Notes: generated by a model not told the origin, from the letters alone. 64,000 bases of DNA from Enterococcus sulfureus ATCC 49903 (GCF_000407605.1 NZ_ASWO01000001.1:496001-560000); one strand, 5' to 3'. Shown: positions 1-8,250, counted from the stretch's first letter. Translations and numbers: made by a program.

Positions 1-136
1 AGTGTAATGGAATCATGTGCATGACGATATTGTAGATTGCTTCTGCCATCACAACCAAGATGAGAAGCACTAAAAATCCCAACATGATATCGACTAATAA
101 ACTGACATATTTTTTAAATACTTTAAAATAATCCAT
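1..136 (-). CDS. PsiE-like membrane protein, N-terminal part (cut by window edge)
   Basis: The reading frame starts at an ATG on the minus strand with an AAGGAG ribosome binding site just upstream (about 141-152) and runs off the left edge after 45 codons. The visible residues begin MDYFKVFKKYVSLLVDIMLG and continue into a long hydrophobic helix followed by an acidic/polar turn. A short amphipathic start, a first membrane helix and an E-A-I-Y-N-I stretch fit the phosphate-starvation-inducible PsiE family, which has about four membrane helices. The family call rests on this short N-terminus only and could be wrong; a membrane protein is certain. Confidence 0.55.
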   Translation of the reverse strand, partial: MDYFKVFKKYVSLLVDIMLGFLVLLILVVMAEAIYNIVMHMIPLH

Positions 137-273
137 AAAAAACTCCTTTTTCTTTTATTATATACTAAAAGTATTTTTTAACGCGAGTCACAATTATGGA
201 TTTTTTTGCTATTTGCTCAAGATACGATTTTCTTCTATACTACAAACAAACAGTCAAAAAATGGAGGAACATC

Positions 274-555
274 ATGACAACGATTTTAGTAGTAATTTTC
301 TCACTTGTATTATTGAGTGTGGGCATCTTCATGTGTAAACAACCACAAGGACTTTTTCAACTGATCCAGTCGACACCACAAAACCAAAAATTTATTAAGC
401 GTTATAGCTATACGTTGATTGGTTTAGGAATAATTGGACTCATAAGTAGCTTCTTTTTAACAAAAGTCATGGCATTATGGTTTATCGGACTTGTTTTACT
501 ACTCTCAATGGTCTTTAGTTTGCAATTTTCCAAAAAAATGTCTGCTCGTCTTTAA
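274..555 (+). CDS. Small membrane protein of unknown function (93 aa)
   Basis: I chose the ATG at 274 rather than an upstream one because GGAGG sits at 263-267 with normal spacing. The product starts MTTILVVIFS and has three hydrophobic helices at about residues 3-20, 48-66 and 69-87, separated by a basic, polar loop (residues 21-47). It ends in a short basic tail. No family is recognised. It is divergent from the PsiE-like gene and precedes the universal stress gene by 66 bp, so it may have its own transcript. Function unknown; membrane location is a safe reading of the hydrophobicity. Confidence 0.7.
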   Translation: MTTILVVIFSLVLLSVGIFMCKQPQGLFQLIQSTPQNQKFIKRYSYTLIGLGIIGLISSFFLTKVMALWFIGLVLLLSMVFSLQFSKKMSARL

Positions 556-621
556 GATATCCATTTTCTTTTTTTATAAAAAAGCATACAATAGAACTAT
601 ACTGATAAGGGGGTTACGCTT

Positions 622-1098
622 ATGTTACAACAATATAATCGCATCATGGTCGCAGTCGATGGCTCTAAAGAGGCAGAATTAGCTTTTCAAAAAGCAGTCA
701 ATGTCGCAAAACGAAACGAATCCGAACTATTATTGGTTCATGTTATCGACACGCGAGCTTTCCAAACTGTCGCATCATTTGATTCTGCACTAGCTGAACA
801 AGCAACAGAAATGGCGCAAAAATCATTGGATGAATATATCGAAAAAGCACATAAACATGGATTGACATCCATCACCTCAACGATCGAATACGGTTCACCA
901 AAAATGATTATTGGAAAACAATTACCTAAAGAAAAAGAAGTCGATTTGATTCTACTTGGCGCAACAGGTCTAAATGCTGTTGAACGTCTATTTATTGGAT
1001 CTGTATCAGATTATGTCATTCGAAATGCACCTTGTGATGTGCTGATCGTACGTACAGATCTAGACAATCAATTACCACCTAAGAAAAAAGGTGAATAA
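622..1098 (+). CDS. Universal stress protein, UspA family (158 aa)
   Basis: A single UspA domain spans nearly the whole protein. It starts MLQQYNRIMVAVDGSKEAE, the usual first strand and Asp of this Rossmann-like fold, and carries the ATP-binding signature G-x2-G-x9-G-S near residues 114-128 (GATG ... FIGS). Family members of this type bind ATP, dimerise in the cytoplasm and are induced in stress and slow growth; the precise role is rarely known. A GGGGG ribosome binding site precedes the ATG. The gene is monocistronic and ends in a strong bidirectional hairpin shared with the convergent GH4 gene. Confidence 0.9.
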   Translation: MLQQYNRIMVAVDGSKEAELAFQKAVNVAKRNESELLLVHVIDTRAFQTVASFDSALAEQATEMAQKSLDEYIEKAHKHGLTSITSTIEYGSPKMIIGKQLPKEKEVDLILLGATGLNAVERLFIGSVSDYVIRNAPCDVLIVRTDLDNQLPPKKKGE

Positions 1099-1136
1099 AA
1101 AATACCGGATCAAGTGTGACTTGATCCGGTATTTTT
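1098..1136. terminator. Bidirectional rho-independent terminator
   Basis: A perfect 14-bp stem (AATACCGGATCAAG at 1101-1114, pairing with 1120-1133) is flanked by A-tracts on the left and T-tracts on the right. It can end both the usp transcript and the convergent GH4 transcript. Confidence 0.9.
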
Positions 1137-2531
1137 TTAGTTACTTTTCATTAATTCTGTTACATACGCTACTGTATCTGGTTGCTCTGTTTCGATTTTT
1201 GCGATCGCTTCACTAAAGTTTGGTAAATGGTCTTTATGTGCGATCAATAATTCGTCTAATAAGGTTTTCGCCATCATCCCTCCTGGAACTAGCGGATTGA
1301 TTGTAAAGGCGTGTAATGCTGCGCCATAATCTCCATCGATCGCCGCGCGAATGACCGTTTCTTCCATGCCTTTCATCACTTGGATAATCCCACGTGCTGC
1401 TGGCGGGAAAGCACCCCAATTGTATGGTTCATGTCCGTGAGCAGTTACAGGACCTGAAACTTCAACCACGCAATCATACGGTAGATCTGTAATGGTCCCG
1501 TTGTTTGCTGTCGATACGACCATATCGGTACGTTTGTCATTATAAATCGACGCGATCAATTCACATGCTGCGTCACTATAATGCGTTCCTCCACGTTGTT
1601 CTAATTCTTTTGGTTTGTAATCAAGATTTGGGTCTTTATACAGTTCAAACAAGCGCGCTTCAGTATCTTTTACCACTTGAGCACGTGTTTCTCCGCGTTC
1701 AAATTCTTCGATTGAATGTTTCAACATTTCATCTTCGATATAATAATAACGATGATAGCCACAAGGTAACATGCCTAAATCCTTGATTTGTTCATAATGG
1801 AACGGTGCATTGTGGATATTTTTCAAATGGCTCTCTGAATCTTCTTGTGGTCCATAAATCAAATCAATCAATTCCATCGTGCGTTCATTGCCTTCTTTAT
1901 CCCATACACGGTGCCAATGGAAATGGTTGATTCCCGCAAATTTAAAGAATAAATCTTCTTCTGGTAATCCTAATTTTTCAGCTGCTTGTTTCCGGTGGCC
2001 GATCGGTACATTACATAAACCAGCTGTTTTTTTCCACCCACCATGTTTGATCGCCGCTTCTGTGACCATACCTGCTGGATTGGTAAAATTCACTAACCAA
2101 GCATCTGGACAAAGTTCTTTCATATCTTCAATAATACTTAAAATAACCGGAATCGTACGAAACGCTTTAAACATTCCACCGGCACCATTGGTTTCTTGAC
2201 CTAAAACGCCATGGGATAACGGGATACGTTCGTCTTTGATACGAGCATCTAACAATCCAACTCGAAATTGTGTTGACACAAAGTCCGCATCTTTCAATGC
2301 AGCACGACGATCTAAGGTTAAATGGACTTCCCAATCTAAACCTGCTGCTTGAACCATCCGTTTTGCCATTTCACCAACGATTTCTAATTTTTCTTTTCCT
2401 TCTTCAATATCTACTAGCCAAATCTCTTTGATTGGCAATTCGTCTTTACGTTTGATATATCCTTCAATCAGTTCTGGTGTATAGCTTGATCCTCCACCAA
2501 TTGTCGCAATTTTTAAAGCTCCTCTTGTCAT
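1137..2531 (-). CDS. GH4 family 6-phospho-beta-glucosidase-type enzyme (464 aa)
   Basis: The N-terminus has the GH4 NAD-binding loop (ATIGGGSSYTPEL, residues 9-21). The middle carries the family signatures NFTNPAGM, CNVPIGH and GINHFHW, whose Cys and His bind the catalytic Mn2+. GH4 enzymes hydrolyse phosphorylated disaccharides in the cytoplasm by an NAD-dependent oxidation/elimination route. The sequence resembles the 6-phospho-beta-glucosidase branch (CelF/LicH) more than the alpha branch, but the substrate is inferred. GGAGG precedes the ATG. It is divergent from a LacI regulator with a palindromic operator and a cre-like site between them. No PTS gene lies next to it, so the phosphorylated sugar must be imported by a transporter encoded elsewhere. 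Confidence 0.88.
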   Translation of the reverse strand: MTRGALKIATIGGGSSYTPELIEGYIKRKDELPIKEIWLVDIEEGKEKLEIVGEMAKRMVQAAGLDWEVHLTLDRRAALKDADFVSTQFRVGLLDARIKDERIPLSHGVLGQETNGAGGMFKAFRTIPVILSIIEDMKELCPDAWLVNFTNPAGMVTEAAIKHGGWKKTAGLCNVPIGHRKQAAEKLGLPEEDLFFKFAGINHFHWHRVWDKEGNERTMELIDLIYGPQEDSESHLKNIHNAPFHYEQIKDLGMLPCGYHRYYYIEDEMLKHSIEEFERGETRAQVVKDTEARLFELYKDPNLDYKPKELEQRGGTHYSDAACELIASIYNDKRTDMVVSTANNGTITDLPYDCVVEVSGPVTAHGHEPYNWGAFPPAARGIIQVMKGMEETVIRAAIDGDYGAALHAFTINPLVPGGMMAKTLLDELLIAHKDHLPNFSEAIAKIETEQPDTVAYVTELMKSN

Positions 2532-2552
2532 GAATGATTCCTCCTGATGAAT

Positions 2553-2568
2553 ATGTTATCGTTTACAA
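2553..2568. promoter_or_regulatory. cre-like site in the GH4/LacI divergent region
   Basis: ATGTTATCGTTTACAA matches the CcpA cre consensus (WTGNAARCGNWWWCAW) except for two positions. It lies 22 bp upstream of the GH4 start codon. Weak but well placed. Confidence 0.45.
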
Positions 2569-2581
2569 ATACATCATAAAG

Positions 2582-2599
2582 TATGGGAACATTCCCATA
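2582..2599. promoter_or_regulatory. LacI-type palindromic operator
   Basis: TATGGGAACATTCCCATA is a perfect 8-bp inverted repeat around a 2-bp centre, midway between the divergent GH4 and LacI genes. Its TGGGAA/TTCCCA arms resemble operators of sugar-responsive LacI-family proteins. It is probably bound by the adjacent regulator. Confidence 0.75.
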
Positions 2600-2673
2600 G
2601 CAAGCCTTTTTTTCAAAAAAATTTATGCTATACTCAAATTAAATGAAATCGGTCTCAAAAAGGAGTGCTCGCG

Positions 2674-3654
2674 TTGTCTACTATTATCGATGTCGCTAAA
2701 AAAGCAAAGGTGTCTAAATCAACAGTGTCTCGTGTTGTATCAGGAAAAGGCTATGTGAGTGAGGCCAGTCGAAAAAAAGTACTTTGTGCTATGGAAGAAT
2801 TAGCTTATGTTCCCAATTCGATTGCCCGTAATCTACAAAGTGGCGAAACAAAAACAATCGGGTTTATCGTGCCTCATTTTATTGATCCATTATCGATTTT
2901 TTTAGAATCTTTTTTATCTATCGCACGCCAGTACGATTATTATGTCACGATTTTTTTTACAGATAGTGATAAACAAAAAGAAATCGAGGCCTTCAATCAA
3001 TTAAAATATAAACAGATCGACGCACTGTTTATATTAACAAGGGCCAATGATTGGGACGTGATCACGTCCTATGCTAAATACGGGCCGATCGCTACTTGGC
3101 AACGAATCGATTCCCCCGTTATCTATTCAGCTTATGTCGATCATTATCAGGGGTATTTTGATTCATTGACTTATCTTCATAAGCGCGGGTACCACAAGAT
3201 TGGTCATGTTTTAGGAAATGCGAAAAATTTAAATACGAAAGCGCGAATGCGTGCTATCAAAGATTTTGAAGCAAGATACCAACTAAAAGTTCCTGAAACA
3301 TTCTATTTTTATGATTCACTTTATTCGAATGGACGAGCGATTGCCCAGAAATGGCATCAGTTGTCTGAAAAACCCGAAGCAATGGCTATTTATAGTGATG
3401 CTGTAGCTGCGCAATTTATCTCTGAACTGGAAAATCTTGGCTATCATATTCCACAAGATGTCGCTGTCATTGGTTTTGATAATAGTGAAATTAGCGAATT
3501 GATCCACTTGACGACTGTCGATTATTCCTTGCGCTATCAGGCAGAAAATGCCTTTATTTATTTGTACAATCAGCTCAATCAATTAAATTTACCCATGCAT
3601 CAGCTATCTATTGAATTGATTGAACGACAAACCGTACCGATCCGTCAACATTAG
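2674..3654 (+). CDS. LacI-family transcriptional regulator (326 aa)
   Basis: The start is placed at TTG 2674, giving MSTIIDVAKKAKVSKSTVSRV, the usual N-terminus of the family. AGGAG at 2661-2665 is at the right distance from it, whereas a GTG at 2665 would overlap the ribosome binding site. Residues 1-50 form the helix-turn-helix and hinge, and residues 60-326 the periplasmic-binding-protein-like effector domain (GFIVPHFIDPLS ... VIGFDNSEIS). It very likely represses the divergent GH4 gene through the palindrome at 2582-2599 and responds to a sugar or sugar phosphate from the GH4 pathway. The effector is not deducible. Confidence 0.9.
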   Translation: MSTIIDVAKKAKVSKSTVSRVVSGKGYVSEASRKKVLCAMEELAYVPNSIARNLQSGETKTIGFIVPHFIDPLSIFLESFLSIARQYDYYVTIFFTDSDKQKEIEAFNQLKYKQIDALFILTRANDWDVITSYAKYGPIATWQRIDSPVIYSAYVDHYQGYFDSLTYLHKRGYHKIGHVLGNAKNLNTKARMRAIKDFEARYQLKVPETFYFYDSLYSNGRAIAQKWHQLSEKPEAMAIYSDAVAAQFISELENLGYHIPQDVAVIGFDNSEISELIHLTTVDYSLRYQAENAFIYLYNQLNQLNLPMHQLSIELIERQTVPIRQH

Positions 3655-3747
3655 TTATCTATCATTACTGTCACGCGCTTCATTATCATTGTAAAAAACA
3701 AGAGACTCTTCTATTATTAGAAGTATTAAGAGAGGAAAGGTGAAAAC

Positions 3748-5487
3748 ATGAAAACAATCAAAGCATCAGAAGCAATGATCAATGTCTTACTCGATTGGGG
3801 CGTGAAACGTGTTTACGGATTACCCGGAGATTCTATCGATACTACAATCGATGCATTACATCATTACAGTGAAGAAATCGAATTTATCCAAGTGCGTCAT
3901 GAAGAAGTTGCTTCTTTAGCAGCAACAAGCGAAGCAAAATTAACTGGTCATATCGGTGTCTGCTTGTCGATCGGTGGCCCTGGAGCGATTCATTTATTGA
4001 ATGGCTTATACGACGCTAAAATGGATCATGTCCCACTACTTGCTCTTGTAGGACAAGTAAATTCCACTCTGATCAACAGTGACTTTTTCCAAGAAGTCAA
4101 TACGGCTTCTTTACTAGAAGATGTCGCAGTCTATAATAAAGAAATCCAATCTGCCGAGTCATTACCAAAAATCGTAGATGAAGCGATTCGTACGGCAATG
4201 CGCCAAAAAGGGGTTGCTGTACTAACGATTCCAGATGATTTTCCAGATCAAAAAATCCCTGATATTTATAAAACACTCGCTGGTGAGGCAAATCTTTTTA
4301 GCCCCCCTGCGTTGATTCCAGAAAAAATGGAGGAAGCGGCACGCTTGATTAAAGACAGCAAACATCCAGTTGTTCTTTCTGGTGTAGGATCAAAACATGC
4401 TAGCCGCGCGCTAACGACCTTTATCGAAAAAAATCATATCCCAATCATCCAAACAGTGCCAAGTAAAGGCATTGTAGCAGATGATCATCCAAACTCATTA
4501 GGAAATGTAGGAAAACTTGGAACAAAGCCTGCCTATGAAGCGATGAAAGAAGCCGACTTATTGATTATGCTGGGAACAAATTATCCTTATGTAAATTATT
4601 TGCCGGATCAACAGTCTTGTAAGGCGATCCAAGTTGATTTAGTTCCCGAACGTTTTGGGAAACGATTCCCATTAGAATTAGCGGTTGAAAGTACCGTAGA
4701 AGATTTTCTTACTTCTTTAAATGAATTAGGTGAATTACGTTCATCGACAGAATTTCTAAGTGCTTGCCAAGAGGCGATGAAACATTGGAATAAATGGATG
4801 GAAGAACAGCGACAAAATACTGAAGATCAATTTGTGCATCCTGCGTACTTGTTCAATGCAATCGAATCATTAGCCACACCGGATACAATCTATTCGATCG
4901 ATGTGGGAACATCCACTGCTTGGGCAGCTAAGTTTTTACGTGTTCAGCCACAACAAGACTTTTTGATTTCATCTTGGCTTGGTACAATGGGTTGTGCTTT
5001 ACCTGGAGCTTTAGCTGCTAAATTGAATTATCCAAATCGACAAGTATTATCCGTAGCAGGTGATGGTGGCTTTGCAATGGTCATGCAAGATTTTGTTACG
5101 GCAGTAAAATATAATTTGCCTTTTGTACAATTTATCGTGAACAATCAAAAATTATCGTTTATTGAAGTAGAGCAACAATCTTCTGGTCAACGTAATTACG
5201 GGATCGACTTAGCTGATATTGACTTTGCAAAAGCTGCTGAAGCTTTCGGTGGGAACGGGTATACCGTAAAATCAGCAAGTGAGCTAGATGCCATTTTGCC
5301 GAGACTAATGGGTGTGACAAAACCTACGATCGTGAATGTTTATGTTGAAGATGATGCGCCACTTCCAGGAAAGATCGTGAAAGATGAAGCGGAAGGCTTT
5401 GCTAAATTTACGGTTCAAAGTGTATTAAAAGACCACAAATTCCCAGAACTTCCGCCATTAAAAGAAATTATTCGCCAACTGTTTTAA
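3748..5487 (+). CDS. pox: Pyruvate oxidase (579 aa)
   Basis: This is a thiamine-diphosphate enzyme of the POX/SpxB group. The N-terminal Pyr domain has the catalytic Glu in RHEEVASLAA (about residues 51-60). The middle is an FAD-binding domain, and the C-terminal PP domain has the ThDP signature starting GDGGFAM and ending IVNNQK (about residues 436-467). Length matches the family. The reaction converts pyruvate, phosphate and O2 to acetyl phosphate, CO2 and H2O2, giving extra ATP under aerobic growth and peroxide as a weapon. A GAGAGGAAAGG ribosome binding site precedes the ATG. The gene stands alone and ends in a strong terminator. No catalase or peroxidase is next to it. Confidence 0.92.
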   Translation: MKTIKASEAMINVLLDWGVKRVYGLPGDSIDTTIDALHHYSEEIEFIQVRHEEVASLAATSEAKLTGHIGVCLSIGGPGAIHLLNGLYDAKMDHVPLLALVGQVNSTLINSDFFQEVNTASLLEDVAVYNKEIQSAESLPKIVDEAIRTAMRQKGVAVLTIPDDFPDQKIPDIYKTLAGEANLFSPPALIPEKMEEAARLIKDSKHPVVLSGVGSKHASRALTTFIEKNHIPIIQTVPSKGIVADDHPNSLGNVGKLGTKPAYEAMKEADLLIMLGTNYPYVNYLPDQQSCKAIQVDLVPERFGKRFPLELAVESTVEDFLTSLNELGELRSSTEFLSACQEAMKHWNKWMEEQRQNTEDQFVHPAYLFNAIESLATPDTIYSIDVGTSTAWAAKFLRVQPQQDFLISSWLGTMGCALPGALAAKLNYPNRQVLSVAGDGGFAMVMQDFVTAVKYNLPFVQFIVNNQKLSFIEVEQQSSGQRNYGIDLADIDFAKAAEAFGGNGYTVKSASELDAILPRLMGVTKPTIVNVYVEDDAPLPGKIVKDEAEGFAKFTVQSVLKDHKFPELPPLKEIIRQLF

Positions 5488-5525
5488 AAAAAAGCTCTTT
5501 GACCCACTTGGATCAAAGAGCTTTT
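5488..5525. terminator. Bidirectional terminator
   Basis: A perfect 12-bp stem AAAGCTCTTTGA / TCAAAGAGCTTT (5491-5502, 5513-5524) lies between the convergent pyruvate oxidase and YbjQ-like genes. Confidence 0.9.
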
Positions 5526-5528
5526 GCT

Positions 5529-5840
5529 TTATTTAAATTTTACGGCGGTACCATATGCAGTAACAGATTGCATATCTTGACCAATCGATCCAGAATCAAA
5601 ACGCATCATGACAATGGCATCAGCACCTAGCACTTCGGCATTTTTTTTCAAACGTTCGATTGCACTTTGGCGAGACTCTTCTTGCATTTCTGTGTACGCT
5701 TTGATTTCGCCACCTACAATATTTTTCAAACTAGCTCCGATATCTTTGAGGATATTTTTAGAGTTTGTCGTCAATCCAAATACTTCACCAATAATTTCAT
5801 ACTCTTTACCTGGAATTTTTTCTGTTGTTGTTACTAACAT
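5529..5840 (-). CDS. YbjQ/UPF0145 family protein (103 aa)
   Basis: The whole chain matches the YbjQ (UPF0145) family of about 100 residues: a start [20 protein letters not shown], a central segment rich in Ala/Glu helices, and the conserved ending [10 protein letters not shown] then a glycine-rich turn and T-A-Y-G-T-A-V. The family was once called a heavy-metal-binding domain but has no established activity; crystal structures form pentameric rings. AGGGGAG precedes the ATG, and an extended -10 (TGCTATACT on the minus strand, near 5875-5883) lies upstream. Monocistronic. Confidence 0.88.
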   Translation of the reverse strand: MLVTTTEKIPGKEYEIIGEVFGLTTNSKNILKDIGASLKNIVGGEIKAYTEMQEESRQSAIERLKKNAEVLGADAIVMMRFDSGSIGQDMQSVTAYGTAVKFK

Positions 5841-5949
5841 TGGTACACTCCCCTTTCATTACGCTACTTCTTTTAGTATAGCAAATCCAGACGAAAAACC
5901 CCATAGTTAGAACAACGATTTACCCAACGATTTTGTCACCTGTTGAAGT

Positions 5950-6975
5950 TTATTTCTTGTATTCACTCCGTTGTAATCCTGCTAAATAAGAAAAGGTCAT
6001 ATCGTATTTTCCTGGACTGATCTCTCTCAGGTGCACACCTACCGCGCCTTCTGTTGTTTGCTGATTCAACAGATTTTTATTATGTTCTGGTGAATTGACC
6101 CAACCATTAAAGATTCGTTGTGCTCCATTATTGACATACCAGTCTAAAGATTCATTAAAATTAGAAAAACCTAAATTCTCAACATATGGAATTCCTTGAT
6201 ATCCATAATCTAACGGCGTGGATAATCCTCTTCCACCATTAGGTCGCGTATGTGAAAAATTCGTAACGATTTCTTCTGCACGTACATTCGCACCTTTTCT
6301 AATCGTAGCTTCCGTCCGCAGACCCGTTAATCCTTTAGACCGGCGGTAATTGTTGATCAACACGAATGTTTGACGTGCCACTTCACTTCGTGCTTCTTGT
6401 ACGTTCATCGTACTTGGCGGTGTAGTCGTATCTTGCGGTGTTTGATTAACTTGTTCTTGCGCGCTACTTACTCCATACCAAGCAATTCCTTCATTATTCC
6501 AACCAGCTCGAACTAAATTATTTTTTTCATTACTATTGATCGTGTAATGATGCGTTCCTCCTTTTTTAGGGTCTGGATTGTATACACGATGTAAAGGGAT
6601 TTCTTTATTTTTAGCTGATTGCCAGCCGATACCTTCATATCGCCAACCAATTTTTACTAAATCGTTTTTCTCCTGTTCATTCATTGTATAATGGTGTAAC
6701 CCTGTAGCACGATTATATAAACGATAAACAGGATCACCGTAACTTGGCGCGATCCAACTCACCCCTTCAGCACGCCAACCTGCTTTCACTAATTCATTTT
6801 GCTCCGTTAAATTAGCTGTGTAATGGTGCTCGCCATTATTTGGATTATACATGCGATACATTGTGACCACTGGAGACTTTGTATCCGCTTTCACAAACGA
6901 TTCCGTCATAGCACAATTTACTAAAAACAGACCAAAAGCTAACAGACATAATTTACCAAATAGAGTTTGTTTCAT
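5950..6975 (-). CDS. Secreted CAP-domain protein with three DUF5648-type repeats (341 aa)
   Basis: Residues 1-30 are a Sec signal peptide (hydrophobic 8-22, cleavage probably near VKA-D). Three repeats follow at about 38-78, 83-120 and 128-170, each with the pattern Y-R-x-Y-N-P-x2-G-x-H-H-Y-T ... L-V-x-x-G-W-x-x-E-G-x-x-W. This matches the DUF5648 repeat family, thought from its beta-trefoil-like spacing to bind glycans. After a Thr/Pro linker, residues 200-335 form a CAP (SCP/PR1) domain with SHTRPNG, VENLG and GWVNSPEHNKNLL motifs. CAP proteins are extracellular and many act on lipids or the cell wall; the activity here is unknown. It is one of four DUF5648 proteins in this window. AGGAGGG precedes the ATG, and a good promoter lies upstream. 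Confidence 0.85.
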   Translation of the reverse strand: MKQTLFGKLCLLAFGLFLVNCAMTESFVKADTKSPVVTMYRMYNPNNGEHHYTANLTEQNELVKAGWRAEGVSWIAPSYGDPVYRLYNRATGLHHYTMNEQEKNDLVKIGWRYEGIGWQSAKNKEIPLHRVYNPDPKKGGTHHYTINSNEKNNLVRAGWNNEGIAWYGVSSAQEQVNQTPQDTTTPPSTMNVQEARSEVARQTFVLINNYRRSKGLTGLRTEATIRKGANVRAEEIVTNFSHTRPNGGRGLSTPLDYGYQGIPYVENLGFSNFNESLDWYVNNGAQRIFNGWVNSPEHNKNLLNQQTTEGAVGVHLREISPGKYDMTFSYLAGLQRSEYKK

Positions 6976-7011
6976 TTGCGTTCCCTCCTATTTGATTGCT
7001 AACTTTAGTCT

Positions 7012-7040
7012 ACCATATTTTGTGATATCATCGAGTCCAA
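7012..7040 (-). promoter_or_regulatory. Promoter of the CAP/DUF5648 gene
   Basis: On the minus strand, TTGGAC (7035-7040) and TATGGT (7012-7017) are separated by exactly 17 bp, 37 bp from the start codon. A cre-like sequence TGAAAGCGCTCAAT (minus strand, 7064-7077) lies about 24 bp further upstream and may bring catabolite control. Confidence 0.7.
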
Positions 7041-7270
7041 TAGTTTCTTGTAAAAGCAGAATAATTGAGCGCTTTCACTATCGTTTTTTTTATATACTAA
7101 TTGTTCACAGCTATTTTTATATTTTTTTTCATAAACATTCCTATTTTAAAACGAATTTTATCATATTTCGTTCACAATTTGATACTATAGTATACCCATA
7201 CCCAAACAAACAACCCTAATATTTTTTTCATTTCTTACTCCCTCCCACTAGTTATACTAGTGGGTATTTT
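7018..7270. other. Intergenic region with an unassigned plus-strand terminator
   Basis: This AT-rich gap holds the promoter and cre-like site of the CAP gene on the minus strand. At its right end is a hairpin CCCACTAG / CTAGTGGG (7244-7251, 7257-7264) followed by TATTTTT on the plus strand. No plus-strand gene precedes that terminator. The palindrome ATACTATAGTAT lies around 7181-7193. I see no convincing coding sequence; a short plus-strand RNA is possible. Confidence 0.4.
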
Positions 7271-7322
7271 TATACACAAATCACGCGATGACTAAGTTTA
7301 GTCATCGCGTGATTTGTGTATA
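7271..7322. repeat. Perfect 25-bp inverted repeat overlapping a gene end
   Basis: Left arm 7271-7295 and right arm 7298-7322 are exact reverse complements with only GT between them. The right arm contains the last codons and stop of the ECF S-component gene (the residues HKSRDD). It should form a very stable hairpin at the 3' end of that minus-strand transcript, but it lacks a downstream U-tract, so a classic intrinsic terminator is not certain. Confidence 0.75.
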
Positions 7323-7819
7323 AATTGATAGCGTGTAAAAATTTTGATCAAAGGATAGCGCAATACAATAAAAAACAGTACTGTTCCTATACTATGCATC
7401 ATATCAAAAGAAATCCCCATCAAATAATACGGCCAAAATGCGGTTACGCCCCAAAACGGTGCGAGCATCAACGTCACTAAAAAACCGTATCCCATACTGA
7501 CTCCTACGCATAAAAAAAGTTGGATAACTAGATATTTTTGTAAAGGAATCATTTGACGAATAGCTCCTACTATCAATATCAATAAAATATAGGTCAAAAT
7601 TTGTGCAATTGTCCAAATTCCAGTACCCAAATAAAGATTTGTAATCAACATTGATAATGTGCTAATGATCATAGCTGCAGGTATACTGGTATAAATCGCA
7701 ACGAATAGAATAATTGCCGTAACGGGTTGTACATTAGGAATCGGACTTGTTAATAAACGTCCTACTACACATAATGCGGTCAATAACGCAATGGTAGTGA
7801 GTTCTTTCGTTTTAAACAT
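7298..7819 (-). CDS. ECF transporter S component (173 aa)
   Basis: A very hydrophobic protein with five or six membrane helices, starting MFKTKELTTIALLTALCVVGRLL. This opening (TIALLTAL followed by a helix) and the PNVQPVTA loop are typical of substrate-binding S components of energy-coupling factor vitamin importers, which recruit a shared EcfAA'T module encoded elsewhere. It lies 29 bp downstream of a DUF4430 lipoprotein in the same operon. That combination suggests a cobalamin-like or other bulky vitamin/cofactor substrate delivered by the lipoprotein (inference). GAGGAAA precedes the ATG. The 3' end is inside a large inverted repeat. Confidence 0.8.
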   Translation of the reverse strand: MFKTKELTTIALLTALCVVGRLLTSPIPNVQPVTAIILFVAIYTSIPAAMIISTLSMLITNLYLGTGIWTIAQILTYILLILIVGAIRQMIPLQKYLVIQLFLCVGVSMGYGFLVTLMLAPFWGVTAFWPYYLMGISFDMMHSIGTVLFFIVLRYPLIKIFTRYQFIHKSRDD

Positions 7820-7848
7820 TTCAAATTTCCTCTTTCATCTTCAACCGA

Positions 7849-8250
7849 TCATACTTTGGATAAGTTAAAGACAATTTTATCATTTGCTTTTAAAAGAGTG
7901 TCTTTAGCGCCTTTACTTGCTTCTTGACCGTTGATCGTGTACATCCAATATTTGTTGGCTGCAGGATCTTGTTCTTTACCATCGATTTTTGTGATAAATC
8001 CATCTTGATCTTCAATAGCGAAAGATTTTTTTAACGCATCGTACACACTTTGTCCTTCGGTTACTTCAATTGTTTTTGACGACAATTCTTTACCATCTTC
8101 TTGAAGTATAATCGTCGCTTTTTGTTCCACAACTAAACTCGTTGATGTACTCTGACTCACTTGATTTTCTTTTGTCGTTTTAGTATCTGTACAAGCAGCT
8201 AAACTGATCATGCTTATTCCTAAAAGAAATACGATCCATTGCTTTTTCAT
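7849..8250 (-). CDS. DUF4430 (transcobalamin-like) lipoprotein (133 aa)
   Basis: Residues 1-20 are a lipoprotein signal peptide with lipobox LAAC (Cys 20), followed by a Ser/Thr/Lys-rich tether. Residues 45-133 form a DUF4430 domain (VTEGQSVYDALKKSF ... GKEQDPAANKYWMYTINGQEASKGAKDTLLKANDKIVF). That fold is shared with the C-terminal domain of transcobalamin and intrinsic factor. The protein is anchored on the outer face of the membrane and likely presents a ligand to the S component encoded just downstream. GGGAG precedes the ATG. An extended -10 (TGGTATACT on the minus strand near 8286-8294) gives the operon promoter. Confidence 0.85.
   Translation of the reverse strand: MKKQWIVFLLGISMISLAACTDTKTTKENQVSQSTSTSLVVEQKATIILQEDGKELSSKTIEVTEGQSVYDALKKSFAIEDQDGFITKIDGKEQDPAANKYWMYTINGQEASKGAKDTLLKANDKIVFNLSKV

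Noticed and set aside
6851-7219. A 122-codon plus-strand frame over the start of the CAP gene
   Set aside because: Antisense to a secreted protein gene and its promoter, with no ribosome binding site and atypical composition.
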